Assembly: GCF_030540775.2 (NCBI RefSeq)
Contig: NZ_CP141266.1
Coordinates: 2,963,001 to 3,027,000 of the forward strand
From: Flavivirga abyssicola
Lineage (GTDB): Bacteria; Bacteroidota; Bacteroidia; Flavobacteriales; Flavobacteriaceae
Direction of reading: 5' to 3'
DNA: 64,000 bases
Shown: positions 18,186 to 26,542 of the stretch, in pieces
Position numbering within the stretch: the stretch's first letter is position 1
Layout of the letters: every line of letters starts with the position of its first letter
Made by a program: the position numbers and the translations under genes
Notes under the pieces: model-generated
Database searches by the model: none
What the model was told of the DNA's origin: nothing
What the model saw: only the letters and a program-made list of their open reading frames with translations

Positions 18186-18597
18186 ACAAAACATGGGTAG
18201 CGGGATTTTAATTAATATCCCCAAAATCATAGATGAGAATGGGAGGGGAAACTTAGCTGTAATTGAAAAAGATATCATTCCTTTTAAAATAGAACGTGTA
18301 TACTATCTTTTTGATGTACCTAGCGGATCTTATAGAGGAGGACATGCCCATAAACGACTTAGCCAGTTTTTAGTTGCTTTAGCTGGAAGCTTTGATGTCG
18401 TTTTAAAGGATAATAAGAATACTAAAAGAATAACACTTAACAATCCAACACGAGGGCTATTAATAACCCCAGGAACTTGGAGAGAGCTCGAAAATTTTTC
18501 TTCTGGAGCAGTATGTTTAGTATTAGCTTCTGATGTTTTTGATGAAGACGATTACATTAGAAATTATGATGAGTTTGTACTATTTAAAGGCAGATAG
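18178..18597 (+). CDS. dTDP-4-keto-6-deoxyhexose 3,4-ketoisomerase (FdtA/QdtA-like cupin)
   Basis: A 139-residue cupin of the WxcM/FdtA family. His56 and His58 in RGGHAHKRLSQ match the catalytic histidine pair of FdtA/QdtA/TylI enzymes; TPGTWREL and FDEDDYIRNYDEF are family signatures. It converts dTDP-4-keto-6-deoxyglucose to a 3-keto isomer, the substrate for the FdtB-like aminotransferase at 13458. The two genes are about 3.6 kb apart, separated by a flippase and transferases, unlike compact fdt operons. Upstream rmlA/rmlB genes are not in the window. Its 3' end overlaps the convergent GT2 gene by 18 bp. Confidence 0.88.
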   Translation: MTKQNMGSGILINIPKIIDENGRGNLAVIEKDIIPFKIERVYYLFDVPSGSYRGGHAHKRLSQFLVALAGSFDVVLKDNKNTKRITLNNPTRGLLITPGTWRELENFSSGAVCLVLASDVFDEDDYIRNYDEFVLFKGR

Positions 18598-19518
18598 GTA
18601 TATGTTTTTGCTTATAAGGAAGTTTTGAATTTGTTTTATGAGTTTAAGCAGAAAATTTGGCTGATTTATTAAAAGTTTTTGTTTTAAATTTAAATTTTTG
18701 AAATCTATTTGTTTTTTTAATTTTTTATACAAAACAAATTCATTATTTAATTTACATCTAAGTGCTACAGCATAACGATTTATATCAAGATATAGTTTTA
18801 GTGAAGAATTTTCTTGTTCTTGTTCAGTATAATTATTAATAAAATCATATCGTATATCATTGTACTCTTTTTTTGAAAGGCTATTTTCAGTATAAAGTTT
18901 GTACGACATTGTAATAATAGGATTGAAACTTACTTTATATCGTAAAGCGAATCTTATCCATAAATCAAGATCTTGAGCCGTTTTAAAAGTTGTATCGAAT
19001 TGCCCAATACTAATAAATTTTTCTTTCGAAAACCCAACAGCCGATGTCCATGCTACTGGGTTTATGATACTCGCTTTAAAGTAATCGTCTACAATTAAAC
19101 AATCATTTTGAAATTTAAAATTAAAAGTAGCTTTTCTAAATATACCTTTCTGTAATAAAATTTCATAGTTATTACAGTATAATCCAGCCTCGGGAAATAA
19201 TAAAATTTGTTTTTTTAATTCCATTAAATGATTATCATGCCATATGTCGTCTGCGTCAAGCAATGCGATGTACTTTCCTTTAGCATTTTTTATTCCAACA
19301 TTTCTGGCAACTGAGACACCTTTGTTTTTTTGCTGTATAAGGTTAATTCTTATATCATCAAACTTAGAGGCTATTTTATAACTATTATCTGTGCTGCCAT
19401 CATCTACTAAAATAATTTCAAAATCATTAAATGATTGATTTAAAACACTTTTTATAGTGTATTCAATGAATGCTTCTTTATTATATAATGGAATTATTAC
19501 AGAGAAAAATGGCATCAT
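18580..19518 (-). CDS. Family 2 glycosyltransferase (312 residues)
   Basis: GT-A fold with SVIIPLYNKEAFIEYTIKS at the N-terminus, LVDDGSTDNS and metal-binding DADDIW (88-93), followed by the RALRYK-like region and a basic tail. It is a cytosolic, inverting-type GT2 likely to add one residue of the surface glycan. It ends the leftward three-gene operon (with 19515 and 20369) and overlaps the next gene upstream by ATGA. Its 3' end overlaps the ketoisomerase coding sequence on the other strand by 18 bp, so the final codons are dual-coded. Confidence 0.9.
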   Translation of the reverse strand: MMPFFSVIIPLYNKEAFIEYTIKSVLNQSFNDFEIILVDDGSTDNSYKIASKFDDIRINLIQQKNKGVSVARNVGIKNAKGKYIALLDADDIWHDNHLMELKKQILLFPEAGLYCNNYEILLQKGIFRKATFNFKFQNDCLIVDDYFKASIINPVAWTSAVGFSKEKFISIGQFDTTFKTAQDLDLWIRFALRYKVSFNPIITMSYKLYTENSLSKKEYNDIRYDFINNYTEQEQENSSLKLYLDINRYAVALRCKLNNEFVLYKKLKKQIDFKNLNLKQKLLINQPNFLLKLIKQIQNFLISKNIYLSAFK

Positions 19519-20369
19519 TTTTTGTTTTTAAGTGAGCAAAAATAACCAAGTCGATAAAAATAAAATAATAGAATAGAAGGATGTGAAGAGTTAAAGTTTT
19601 TTAATAAAAGATGCTTAAAACTTTTGAAGAGAAAACAAGTAATCGAGTTTAATCCTAATTTTTCGATCAAACTATAATGTTTTAATAGATCTAAGCCACT
19701 CCTATTCATCTTTTTTTCTTTGACTAAAGAAACTAAATTTTCAATAGCATTTTCAGATTTTCTAATAAATGTATTAGCATCATCATCAGCATTATGAATT
19801 ACAGGATTGTTAAAACGATGAATACTAATATTCTTTTTTAATAACTCATTAAAGAATGTAATATCTTCATAACCATATTTTTTTATTGATTCATCAAACG
19901 GATTCATTTTAAACACCTCTTTTTTAATTAGGAAGTTTGAAGAACAAAAAGCTTTGTGTTCTCTTTTTTTTGTATAAAGCCATCTGAATTTATAAGGTTT
20001 TTTAGGAGGTTTTTCTAAACAAGTCATACCTCCATTAATAACTTTTTCATTTTTTATACTGATATATCTTTTTATAAAATCATTATATTTAGGAAATGTG
20101 CCAGCATCTACGAATAATAATAAAGAATACTTAGCATTTAAAGCCAATAAGTTTCTAATAGCACTTCGCCCTATATTGTTTGGTAATTCTTTAAAGTGGC
20201 AGTAATCTATAAAGTTAATTAAATTATTGTTTTTATTTAATGAAGATTTAGATCCGTCATCATATACTAATATTTCAAATTCAATTTTGCACTCTACACA
20301 TTGTGTATTTAATTCTTTGACTAAAGCGAGGATATCGTATTTATATGTAGGAATTAATACTGATAGCAT
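19515..20369 (-). CDS. Family 2 glycosyltransferase with altered DXD motif (284 residues)
   Basis: The N-terminus SVLIPTYKYDILALV, a VYDDGS motif and the later YGYEDITFFNEL, which resembles the ED acid/base motif of GT2 polysaccharide transferases, place it in GT2. The metal site reads FVDAGT, so only the first Asp of DXD is kept; this is common in a subset of these enzymes and does not by itself mean inactivity. It overlaps the downstream GT2 gene by 4 bp and its start overlaps the upstream methyltransferase stop by 1 nt (TAATG). Donor unknown. Confidence 0.82.
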   Translation of the reverse strand: MLSVLIPTYKYDILALVKELNTQCVECKIEFEILVYDDGSKSSLNKNNNLINFIDYCHFKELPNNIGRSAIRNLLALNAKYSLLLFVDAGTFPKYNDFIKRYISIKNEKVINGGMTCLEKPPKKPYKFRWLYTKKREHKAFCSSNFLIKKEVFKMNPFDESIKKYGYEDITFFNELLKKNISIHRFNNPVIHNADDDANTFIRKSENAIENLVSLVKEKKMNRSGLDLLKHYSLIEKLGLNSITCFLFKSFKHLLLKNFNSSHPSILLFYFYRLGYFCSLKNKK

Positions 20370-21106
20370 TATTTACCAAGAATTAAAATGGTTTCGGGAG
20401 ACCTGTATCCGTAATAAAAATCATCTTTTCTATTGTTAAAGGTTTTAATCTGTACATTAAAACCTTTATTTTTTAGTCTATCTTTCAGTCCTTCAATAGA
20501 ATAGATTCTAACATGGTCTTCTTGCCCAAAATGTTTTAATCGCCCTTCGGGAGAATCAATAGTAAAATTTTCATAAATATCTCCATTTTTAAATGGAGTT
20601 TGCACATAAATTTTTCCGTCTGGTTTTAAAACTCTGTATAGTTCAGACATAGCTTTTTGATCTTCCATAATATGCTCTAAGATATGATAACATATTATAA
20701 CATCAAATGTTTCGTCGTTTTGATCAATATTAGTAATATCATATTTATAATCGGCCAAAAACTCATTTTCAAAATCTGTGCTGAAATAATTGATGTTTTT
20801 AATTTTTTTCAACGCTCGATATAAATTTCTTGAAGGCGAAAAATGTAGCACGTTGCCTTTTAATTCATTTTTTAAGTTAAGCAAATTCCAGAGCCTTCTG
20901 TTTCTTGGTAAACTGCCACAAAAAGGGCATAACAAATCTTCATTTTCTAATAAAACAAAAGATTTTAATTTTTTAAAACAAATATTGCATTGGTGGGTAT
21001 TTCCAATATAAAATATGCCGTAGAAGCTTCTAAAAAAAAACTCACGTTTAAGCAAAAAGTCTTTTGGAATTAAAGTTTTTGCTTTTTTCTTAATGGAATT
21101 ATACAT
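20369..21106 (-). CDS. Methyltransferase with N-terminal zinc-ribbon-like domain
   Basis: The 245 residues start with a small C4 motif (Cys40, Cys43, Cys60, Cys63: CNIC...CPFC), a likely structural zinc site, followed by a Rossmann-like methyltransferase core. Motif I is unusual, VLHFSPSRNLY, instead of a GxGxG loop, and later ICYHILEHI and LKPDGKIYVQTPF match Methyltransf_11/23-type enzymes. It is the first gene of the leftward operon 21106 to 18580. The target is unknown; a sugar or lipid carrier intermediate is plausible from context. Confidence 0.78.
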   Translation of the reverse strand: MYNSIKKKAKTLIPKDFLLKREFFFRSFYGIFYIGNTHQCNICFKKLKSFVLLENEDLLCPFCGSLPRNRRLWNLLNLKNELKGNVLHFSPSRNLYRALKKIKNINYFSTDFENEFLADYKYDITNIDQNDETFDVIICYHILEHIMEDQKAMSELYRVLKPDGKIYVQTPFKNGDIYENFTIDSPEGRLKHFGQEDHVRIYSIEGLKDRLKNKGFNVQIKTFNNRKDDFYYGYRSPETILILGK

Positions 21107-21411
21107 GATTACTTTTGTGTATCACAAATTCATAAAATTGATTCTTATCACAATTTTAATGTTTTATTAGTTATTAAGAAAATAATTATTCATTTACTGG
21201 AAATTTTCTCTAAGCTGAAAAGTTATTTTTAAAAACAATATTGATTACATTTTTGCATGTCGAAAAATATTTTTAAAATGTTTAAGATTTTACGGTTTAC
21301 CGTATCCGATTTTAAAAAAAATAAAACTTAGTATTTAAAATGTGGTTTTTTCGTCATTAAGGATAGTGATTATAGTTAATTTTAAGTTTTTAACTTTTAT
21401 ATTAATCTATT
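21107..21411 (+). other. Divergent intergenic region with a perfect inverted repeat
   Basis: About 305 bp between the methyltransferase and the secreted-protein genes with no credible ORF. It is very AT-rich. The sequence TACGGT-TT-ACCGTA (21291-21304) is a perfect inverted repeat that could be an operator or hairpin. A near match to the -7 consensus (CATTTTTG) lies around 21248-21255, but it is not exact. Nothing else is recognised. Confidence 0.35.
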
Positions 21412-22368
21412 ATGAAAAAATTATTCTTACTAAGTATTTTAATCACATCATTATCTTATTCTCAAATAACAGATCAAAATGGTAACAGTTCTGTAGATTC
21501 AAGTAATACTTCGTTATCTGGTAACATAGGTATTGGTTTAACACCATCTGTAAATTCGTTGTACAAACTTCAAGTAAATGGAAGTGGAAGATATTCAAAT
21601 GATTTATTATTAGGTAATGGAGATTCTGGTGCTAGAATGAAATTTAACTTGAATGGTTTTAAAGTATTTGAACCTAATAATATTAGAACAGTTGCTTTAG
21701 AAGGGAATTATCATGGAGGTGGATTGTTTGCATTGTATAGGGCTGATAATGGAGCAAATGGAGTTATATTGCAAAGTAGACCAGATGCAGGTCATAGAAA
21801 TAATAGTATAATGGTTCAAGAAATGAGAAGTGATAATATTCAGTGGAGAGCTGCTATTTCGCTTAGCTCTTCAATTTTTGATGGAGATACAAACCCGACT
21901 AACTATATACAGATGCCGTCTCAAAATTCGACTATAGTAATTGGGCAATGGGGAAATTATAAAAAAGGACAGGGTTATGGCTTGATTAACAAGTTGAAAA
22001 CTAATTTTGAAGCTGATGTTTATGTAGAAACAGGAAATGTTGGCATAGGAACAAATTCTTTTGTAGATGGTGGAGATACTTACAGGTTATCTGTTAAAGG
22101 AAAGGTTAGAGCAGAGGAGGTAAAAGTATATAATACTTGGGCTGATTTTGTGTTTCAAACAGGTTATAAATTACCAACATTAAAAGAAGTTGAAGAATAT
22201 ATTAAAGAAAATGGGCACTTAAAAGATATTCCAAGTGCAGAAGAGGTAAAAGCAAATGGTATTGAACTTGGAGAAATGAATAAGCTCTTATTACAAAAAA
22301 TAGAAGAACTTACATTGTATGTAATAGATCTTAAAAAAGAAATTGAAATATTGAAAGTTAAAGAATAG
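21412..22368 (+). CDS. Secreted tail-fibre-like protein
   Basis: A 318-residue protein with a signal peptide (cleavage probably after residue 17, SYS/QIT), then a repetitive low-complexity middle with NIGIGLTPSVNSLYKLQVNGS and a C-terminal block (GNVGIGT, VKGKVRAEEVKVY, LPTLKEVEEYIKENGHLKDI, LGEMNKLLLQKIEELTLYVI) common in Bacteroidota proteins that resemble phage tail fibres and have a C-terminal coiled coil. It probably forms a trimeric fibre or adhesin-like surface structure. It sits between the polysaccharide locus and ftsE with its own upstream region. No exact function can be named. Confidence 0.75.
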   Translation: MKKLFLLSILITSLSYSQITDQNGNSSVDSSNTSLSGNIGIGLTPSVNSLYKLQVNGSGRYSNDLLLGNGDSGARMKFNLNGFKVFEPNNIRTVALEGNYHGGGLFALYRADNGANGVILQSRPDAGHRNNSIMVQEMRSDNIQWRAAISLSSSIFDGDTNPTNYIQMPSQNSTIVIGQWGNYKKGQGYGLINKLKTNFEADVYVETGNVGIGTNSFVDGGDTYRLSVKGKVRAEEVKVYNTWADFVFQTGYKLPTLKEVEEYIKENGHLKDIPSAEEVKANGIELGEMNKLLLQKIEELTLYVIDLKKEIEILKVKE

Positions 22369-22392
22369 GGTGATAATATGAGATTAAAATAA

Positions 22393-22412
22393 CTGCCTGA
22401 ATAATCAGGCAG
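22393..22412 (-). terminator. Hairpin between the fibre gene and ftsE
   Basis: CTGCCTGA-ATAA-TCAGGCAG is an 8-bp perfect stem with a 4-nt loop. Read on the minus strand it is followed by a T-rich run (TTATTTTAATC), so it most likely terminates ftsE transcription; it may also slow readthrough from the fibre gene. Confidence 0.65.
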
Positions 22413-22415
22413 TGT

Positions 22416-23099
22416 TCAACCTTTCCGTTGTACCACCTCATAAACCTGATTCTCATCACACTTAAGTGTTTTACTAGGGTACTTAAGTAATAAAGCATAA
22501 TCATGAGTAGCCATTAAGATGGTATTACCATTTTTATTGATGTCTTGAAGTACCTCCATAACCTCCACACTGGTTTGTGGATCTAAATTTCCAGTAGGTT
22601 CATCAGCAAGAATAAGTTCAGGGTTATTAAGTAAAGCTCTGGCAATGGCTACACGCTGCTGTTCACCACCAGAGAGTTCATGTGGAAATTTAAACCCTTT
22701 GGTTTTCATATCTACCTTAGCTAAAACTTCTTCAACACGAGTATCCATGTCTGTTTTGTCTTTCCAACCAGTAGCTTTTAAAACAAACAATAAGTTATCA
22801 TTAATGGTTCTATCAGTAAGTAATTTAAAATCCTGAAAAACAACACCTAACTTACGCCTTAAAAAAGGAATGTCTTTTTCTTTAAGATGTTTTAAATCAT
22901 AATCTACAATATGTCCTTCGCCTTTAGTTAAAGGTAGGTCGCCATAAAGTGTTTTCATAAAACTACTTTTACCTGTTCCTGTTTTTCCAATTAAATATAC
23001 AAAATCACCTTTGTTAATTTCAACATTAACGTTTGAAAGTACGAGACTCTCACCTTGAAAAATAGAAGCGTCTTTTAATTGTAAAATAGGTTTTGACAT
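22416..23099 (-). CDS. ftsE: Cell-division ATP-binding protein FtsE
   Basis: A 227-residue ABC ATPase that partners FtsX to control peptidoglycan hydrolases at the division site. Walker [10 protein letters not shown] (38-46), signature LSGGEQQR (142-149), Walker [10 protein letters not shown] and the H-loop ATHD are intact. The short, single-domain layout and the FtsE-like opening ([21 protein letters not shown]) distinguish it from other ABC ATPases, but LolD-like ATPases are the nearest alternative. No ftsX is adjacent; in many Bacteroidota ftsX is located elsewhere. Transcribed leftward, alone. Confidence 0.88.
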   Translation of the reverse strand: MSKPILQLKDASIFQGESLVLSNVNVEINKGDFVYLIGKTGTGKSSFMKTLYGDLPLTKGEGHIVDYDLKHLKEKDIPFLRRKLGVVFQDFKLLTDRTINDNLLFVLKATGWKDKTDMDTRVEEVLAKVDMKTKGFKFPHELSGGEQQRVAIARALLNNPELILADEPTGNLDPQTSVEVMEVLQDINKNGNTILMATHDYALLLKYPSKTLKCDENQVYEVVQRKG

Positions 23100-23448
23100 A
23101 AAAGGATGAGTTTAAAGTTACAAGTTTAAAGTTTAATGTTTAACATAACAAACCATAAAGCATAATTTTTATTGTTATGGCAGAGTTTTTATATCTTAAA
23201 ATAACTATTTCGTACTATTATTTTTACCCTCAATATTTTAACCTTTTTAACATTTAATAAGCCGTCTTATAATTATGGCACGATTATTACGTTATTAACT
23301 TTATATCGAATAAAAAGGAGCTTTTTGATGCAAAACATCAAGGTTTCTATTAAGTTTGCCATTTCCTTTTGCTCACGGGGTGAAATCGGAAATCTAAAAT
23401 AAAGAATTCTTTATTTATCTTTGATTTTAAATTAAAAACAAACCGTTA
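23100..23448 (+). other. Intergenic region upstream of the TPR gene, with a possible short ORF
   Basis: About 349 bp between ftsE and the TPR gene. A 24-codon ORF (23328-23402) begins with ATG 7 nt after AAGGAG (23315-23320), an unusually good Shine-Dalgarno for this phylum. The inverted repeat TTGATG...CATCAA surrounds its start. A box TAACTTTA (close to TAnnTTTG) lies near 23296-23303. This could be a leader peptide or chance; nothing else is recognisable apart from AT-rich repeats of TTTAAAGTT near 23110-23135. Confidence 0.35.
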
Positions 23449-26400
23449 ATGACTAAAAAAAGCATTGTCTCTCTTTTGGTGGCTATTAGTTTTAGTTTAC
23501 ATATTATAGCACAACAATCAGCTACTTATACCAGCAATTTAGTTGATTACCAAAAAGCCTTATCTCTTTACAACAATCAACAATATCTTGCAGCAAAGTC
23601 TTTATTTGCTAATGTAAAGAAAACTGCTAAAGAAGAAATCTTGCAGTCTGATTGCGCATATTATATTGCGAATTGTGCTGTGCGTTTAAATCAACAAAAC
23701 GCAGACCAGTTAGTAGAAGATTATGTAAAAGACTATCCAACAAGTACAAAAAGAAATACTGCTTTTGTTGATGTAGCTGATTATTATTTTGAAAACTCTA
23801 AATATGCCCACGCAAGGAAGTGGTATGATAAAGTAGATGAAAACGCTTTAGCTAGAAAAGAAAAGGAAAAATTCAATTTCAATAATGGGTATTCAGCATT
23901 TTCTACAAAACAATATAAAGAAGCAAGAAAATATTTAACACGCGTAGAAAATTCTCAGGAATTTGGATCTCAAGCTAAGTATTACATAGGTTTTATGGCA
24001 TATGAAGGAGATGATTATGATAAGGCTAACGAGTATTTCGATCAGGTAAGCGATCAGGAGCGTTACAAAGAAAAACTATCATATTATCAAGCGGACCTAA
24101 ACTTTAAATTGGGAAACTTTGAAAAAGCAATAAAACTTGCTAAGGATAGATTAGACGAGAGTGACGAAACGGAAGTATCAGAACTTTCAAAAATAATAGG
24201 GGAGAGCTACTTTAATTTAGAAAAATACGCAGAAGCTATCCCTTATTTAACAGCATATAAAGGGAAAAAAGGTAAATGGAATAATACAGACTTTTATCAG
24301 TTAGGGTATGCACATTATAAGCAGAAAAGCTATGAAAATGCTATTTCTGAGTTTAATAAAATAGTAGGTGGTAATAATTCAATTGCTCAGAATGCTTATT
24401 ATCATTTAGGGGAAAGTTATATTAATCTCGATAAAAAACAAGAAGCATTAAATGCTTTCAGATATGCTTCTCAAATGGATTTTGATTTAAGAATTCAGGA
24501 AGACGCTTGGTTAAATTATGCAAAGATTAGTTACGAAATCGGAAACCCCTATCAATCAGCACCCCAGGTTTTAGCTGGCTATTTAGATAGATATCCAGAT
24601 ACAAATTATAAGGAAGAAATTGAGACACTATTAATAGATTCTTATATCACGTCGAAAAACTATGAAGAGGCTCTTAAATTATTAGAAGGAAAAAAGAGTT
24701 TTGAAAATAAAGTAGCTTATCAAAAAGTGGCATTTTATAGAGGGTTAGAGCTTTATAATGATAATAATTATTTAGAGGCAGAATCGCTTTTTTCTCAATC
24801 TTTGAAGGAACCAAGAGACCCAAAATACACAGCTCGAGCAACATTTTGGAAAGCAGAAGCGGATTATAGTTTAACTAATTATGATGAAGCTTTAGTGGGC
24901 TTTAAGGACTTTCAACAGGAACCGGAATCTTCATCAACACCTGAGATTGAAAATATAGATTATAATTTGGCTTATGCTTATTTTAAATTGAAAAATTATG
25001 GTGAATCAACTAAATATTTCAATCAATTTATTTCTAGTAAAAAAGAAGACAAAGTAAGATTAAATGATGCTTATTTAAGGTTAGGAGATGGTCATTTTGT
25101 TTCCAGTCAATACAAAAGTGCTATTAATGCTTATAATAAGGCAATTAAGTTAAATGAAATAGAATCCGATTATCCATTTTTTCAAAAAGCGATCAGTACA
25201 GGTTATAGTGGGCAATCTTCAAAAAAAATAAAAGAACTTGAACAGTTTATTTCAAAATACCCTAAGTCAAAGTTGAGAGACGATGCCATGTATGAGTTAG
25301 GTAACTCATATGTTAAAGCTAATGAAACTGATAAAGCAATGGCGATTTACAACCGTTTGAATTCAGAATATAAAATGAGCTCGTTTGTGCCTAAATCATT
25401 ACTGCGCCAAGGATTAGTTTACTACAACGGGAGTGAAAACGAACGCGCATTAACTAAATTTAAAAAAGTAGCAGGAGACTATCCTGGTACACCAGAAGCA
25501 GTTCAGTCTGTGGCAACTGCTAAATTAATTTATATAGATTTAGGACGTGTTGATGATTATGCAACTTGGGTTCGATCTTTAGATTATGTAGAGGTTACAG
25601 ATACAGATTTAGATAACGCTACATACGAAGCAGCCGAAAAACAATACTTAGACGGTAATACAGATAAAGCTATTAAACAATTTAATGGTTACTTAAATAA
25701 ATTTCCTAGCGGATTGCACGCATTACAAGCCCATTTTCATATAGCTGAGTTATATAACAAAAAGGATTTGTCAGGTAATGCAGCACCTCATTATAAATAT
25801 ATAGTAGAAAGATCGCAGAATGAATATACAGAAGAAGCGTTATCTCGATTATCTCAACACTTTTTAGAAGCTAAAAGTTGGAATAAGGCCATGCCTTTAT
25901 TGTTAAGGCTTGAAGAAGAAGCAAATTTTCCGCAAAACGTAGTATTTGCTCAATCAAACTTGATGAAAGCACATTACCAGCTAAAAAATTATAATGAAGC
26001 AGTTTCTTATGCTGAAAAAGTATTAGGAAATTCAAAAATCGATAATAAAATAAAAAGCGATGCTCATATTATTATAGCACGTTCAGCTATAAAAACAGGA
26101 GACGAAAACAAAGCAAAAACAGCTTATACTAAAGTAGAAAAAGTAGCCACAGGAGAAACCGCAGCTGAAGCCTTATATTATAATGCTTATTTCAAAAATA
26201 AAGAAGGAGAGCATGAAGCCTCTAATAAATCGGTTCAAAGATTAGCTAAGGACTTTTCGGGTTATAAGTATTTTAGCGCTAAAGGTTTGGTACTTATGGC
26301 AAAGAATTTTTATGCTTTAGGAGATGCGTTTCAAGCCACATATATTTTAGAAAGTGTTATTGAAAATTTTGCGGAGTTTGAAGATGTAGTTTCCGAAGCT

Positions 26401-26469
26401 AAAGACGAATTAAGAAAAATTAAAGCAGAAGAAGCTAAAACCAATTCATCTATTCAACCAGAAGATTAG
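23449..26469 (+). CDS. Large TPR protein, secreted or periplasmic
   Basis: A 1006-residue protein with an N-terminal signal peptide (about 1-21, LHIIAQ), followed by tetratricopeptide-like helix pairs from about residue 35 to the end, seen as regular stretches such as AYYHLGESYINLDKKQEALNAF and AMYELGNSYVKANETDKAMA with spacing of 34-37 residues. TPR arrays are protein-protein scaffolds. It is followed 73 bp later by an outer-membrane barrel protein in the same direction; together they are probably one periplasm/outer-membrane system. The specific function is not known. Confidence 0.85.
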   Translation: MTKKSIVSLLVAISFSLHIIAQQSATYTSNLVDYQKALSLYNNQQYLAAKSLFANVKKTAKEEILQSDCAYYIANCAVRLNQQNADQLVEDYVKDYPTSTKRNTAFVDVADYYFENSKYAHARKWYDKVDENALARKEKEKFNFNNGYSAFSTKQYKEARKYLTRVENSQEFGSQAKYYIGFMAYEGDDYDKANEYFDQVSDQERYKEKLSYYQADLNFKLGNFEKAIKLAKDRLDESDETEVSELSKIIGESYFNLEKYAEAIPYLTAYKGKKGKWNNTDFYQLGYAHYKQKSYENAISEFNKIVGGNNSIAQNAYYHLGESYINLDKKQEALNAFRYASQMDFDLRIQEDAWLNYAKISYEIGNPYQSAPQVLAGYLDRYPDTNYKEEIETLLIDSYITSKNYEEALKLLEGKKSFENKVAYQKVAFYRGLELYNDNNYLEAESLFSQSLKEPRDPKYTARATFWKAEADYSLTNYDEALVGFKDFQQEPESSSTPEIENIDYNLAYAYFKLKNYGESTKYFNQFISSKKEDKVRLNDAYLRLGDGHFVSSQYKSAINAYNKAIKLNEIESDYPFFQKAISTGYSGQSSKKIKELEQFISKYPKSKLRDDAMYELGNSYVKANETDKAMAIYNRLNSEYKMSSFVPKSLLRQGLVYYNGSENERALTKFKKVAGDYPGTPEAVQSVATAKLIYIDLGRVDDYATWVRSLDYVEVTDTDLDNATYEAAEKQYLDGNTDKAIKQFNGYLNKFPSGLHALQAHFHIAELYNKKDLSGNAAPHYKYIVERSQNEYTEEALSRLSQHFLEAKSWNKAMPLLLRLEEEANFPQNVVFAQSNLMKAHYQLKNYNEAVSYAEKVLGNSKIDNKIKSDAHIIIARSAIKTGDENKAKTAYTKVEKVATGETAAEALYYNAYFKNKEGEHEASNKSVQRLAKDFSGYKYFSAKGLVLMAKNFYALGDAFQATYILESVIENFAEFEDVVSEAKDELRKIKAEEAKTNSSIQPED

Positions 26470-26488
26470 TTTTGTTATAAGTTAAAGT

Positions 26489-26521
26489 GTTATGCTGAGC
26501 TTAGTTGAGGCATCTCATCAA
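26489..26521 (+). repeat. Partial dispersed repeat in the TPR/barrel intergenic gap
   Basis: The stretch beginning TGTTATGCTGAGCTTAG and continuing to CATCTCAT resembles the left half of the palindromic repeat at 29961-30026 (TGTCATGTTGAACGCAGTC...CATCTCAT). Only one arm is present, so this is a truncated or diverged copy. Confidence 0.5.
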
Positions 26522-26542
26522 TCATAAATCAAAAAAGTAAAT

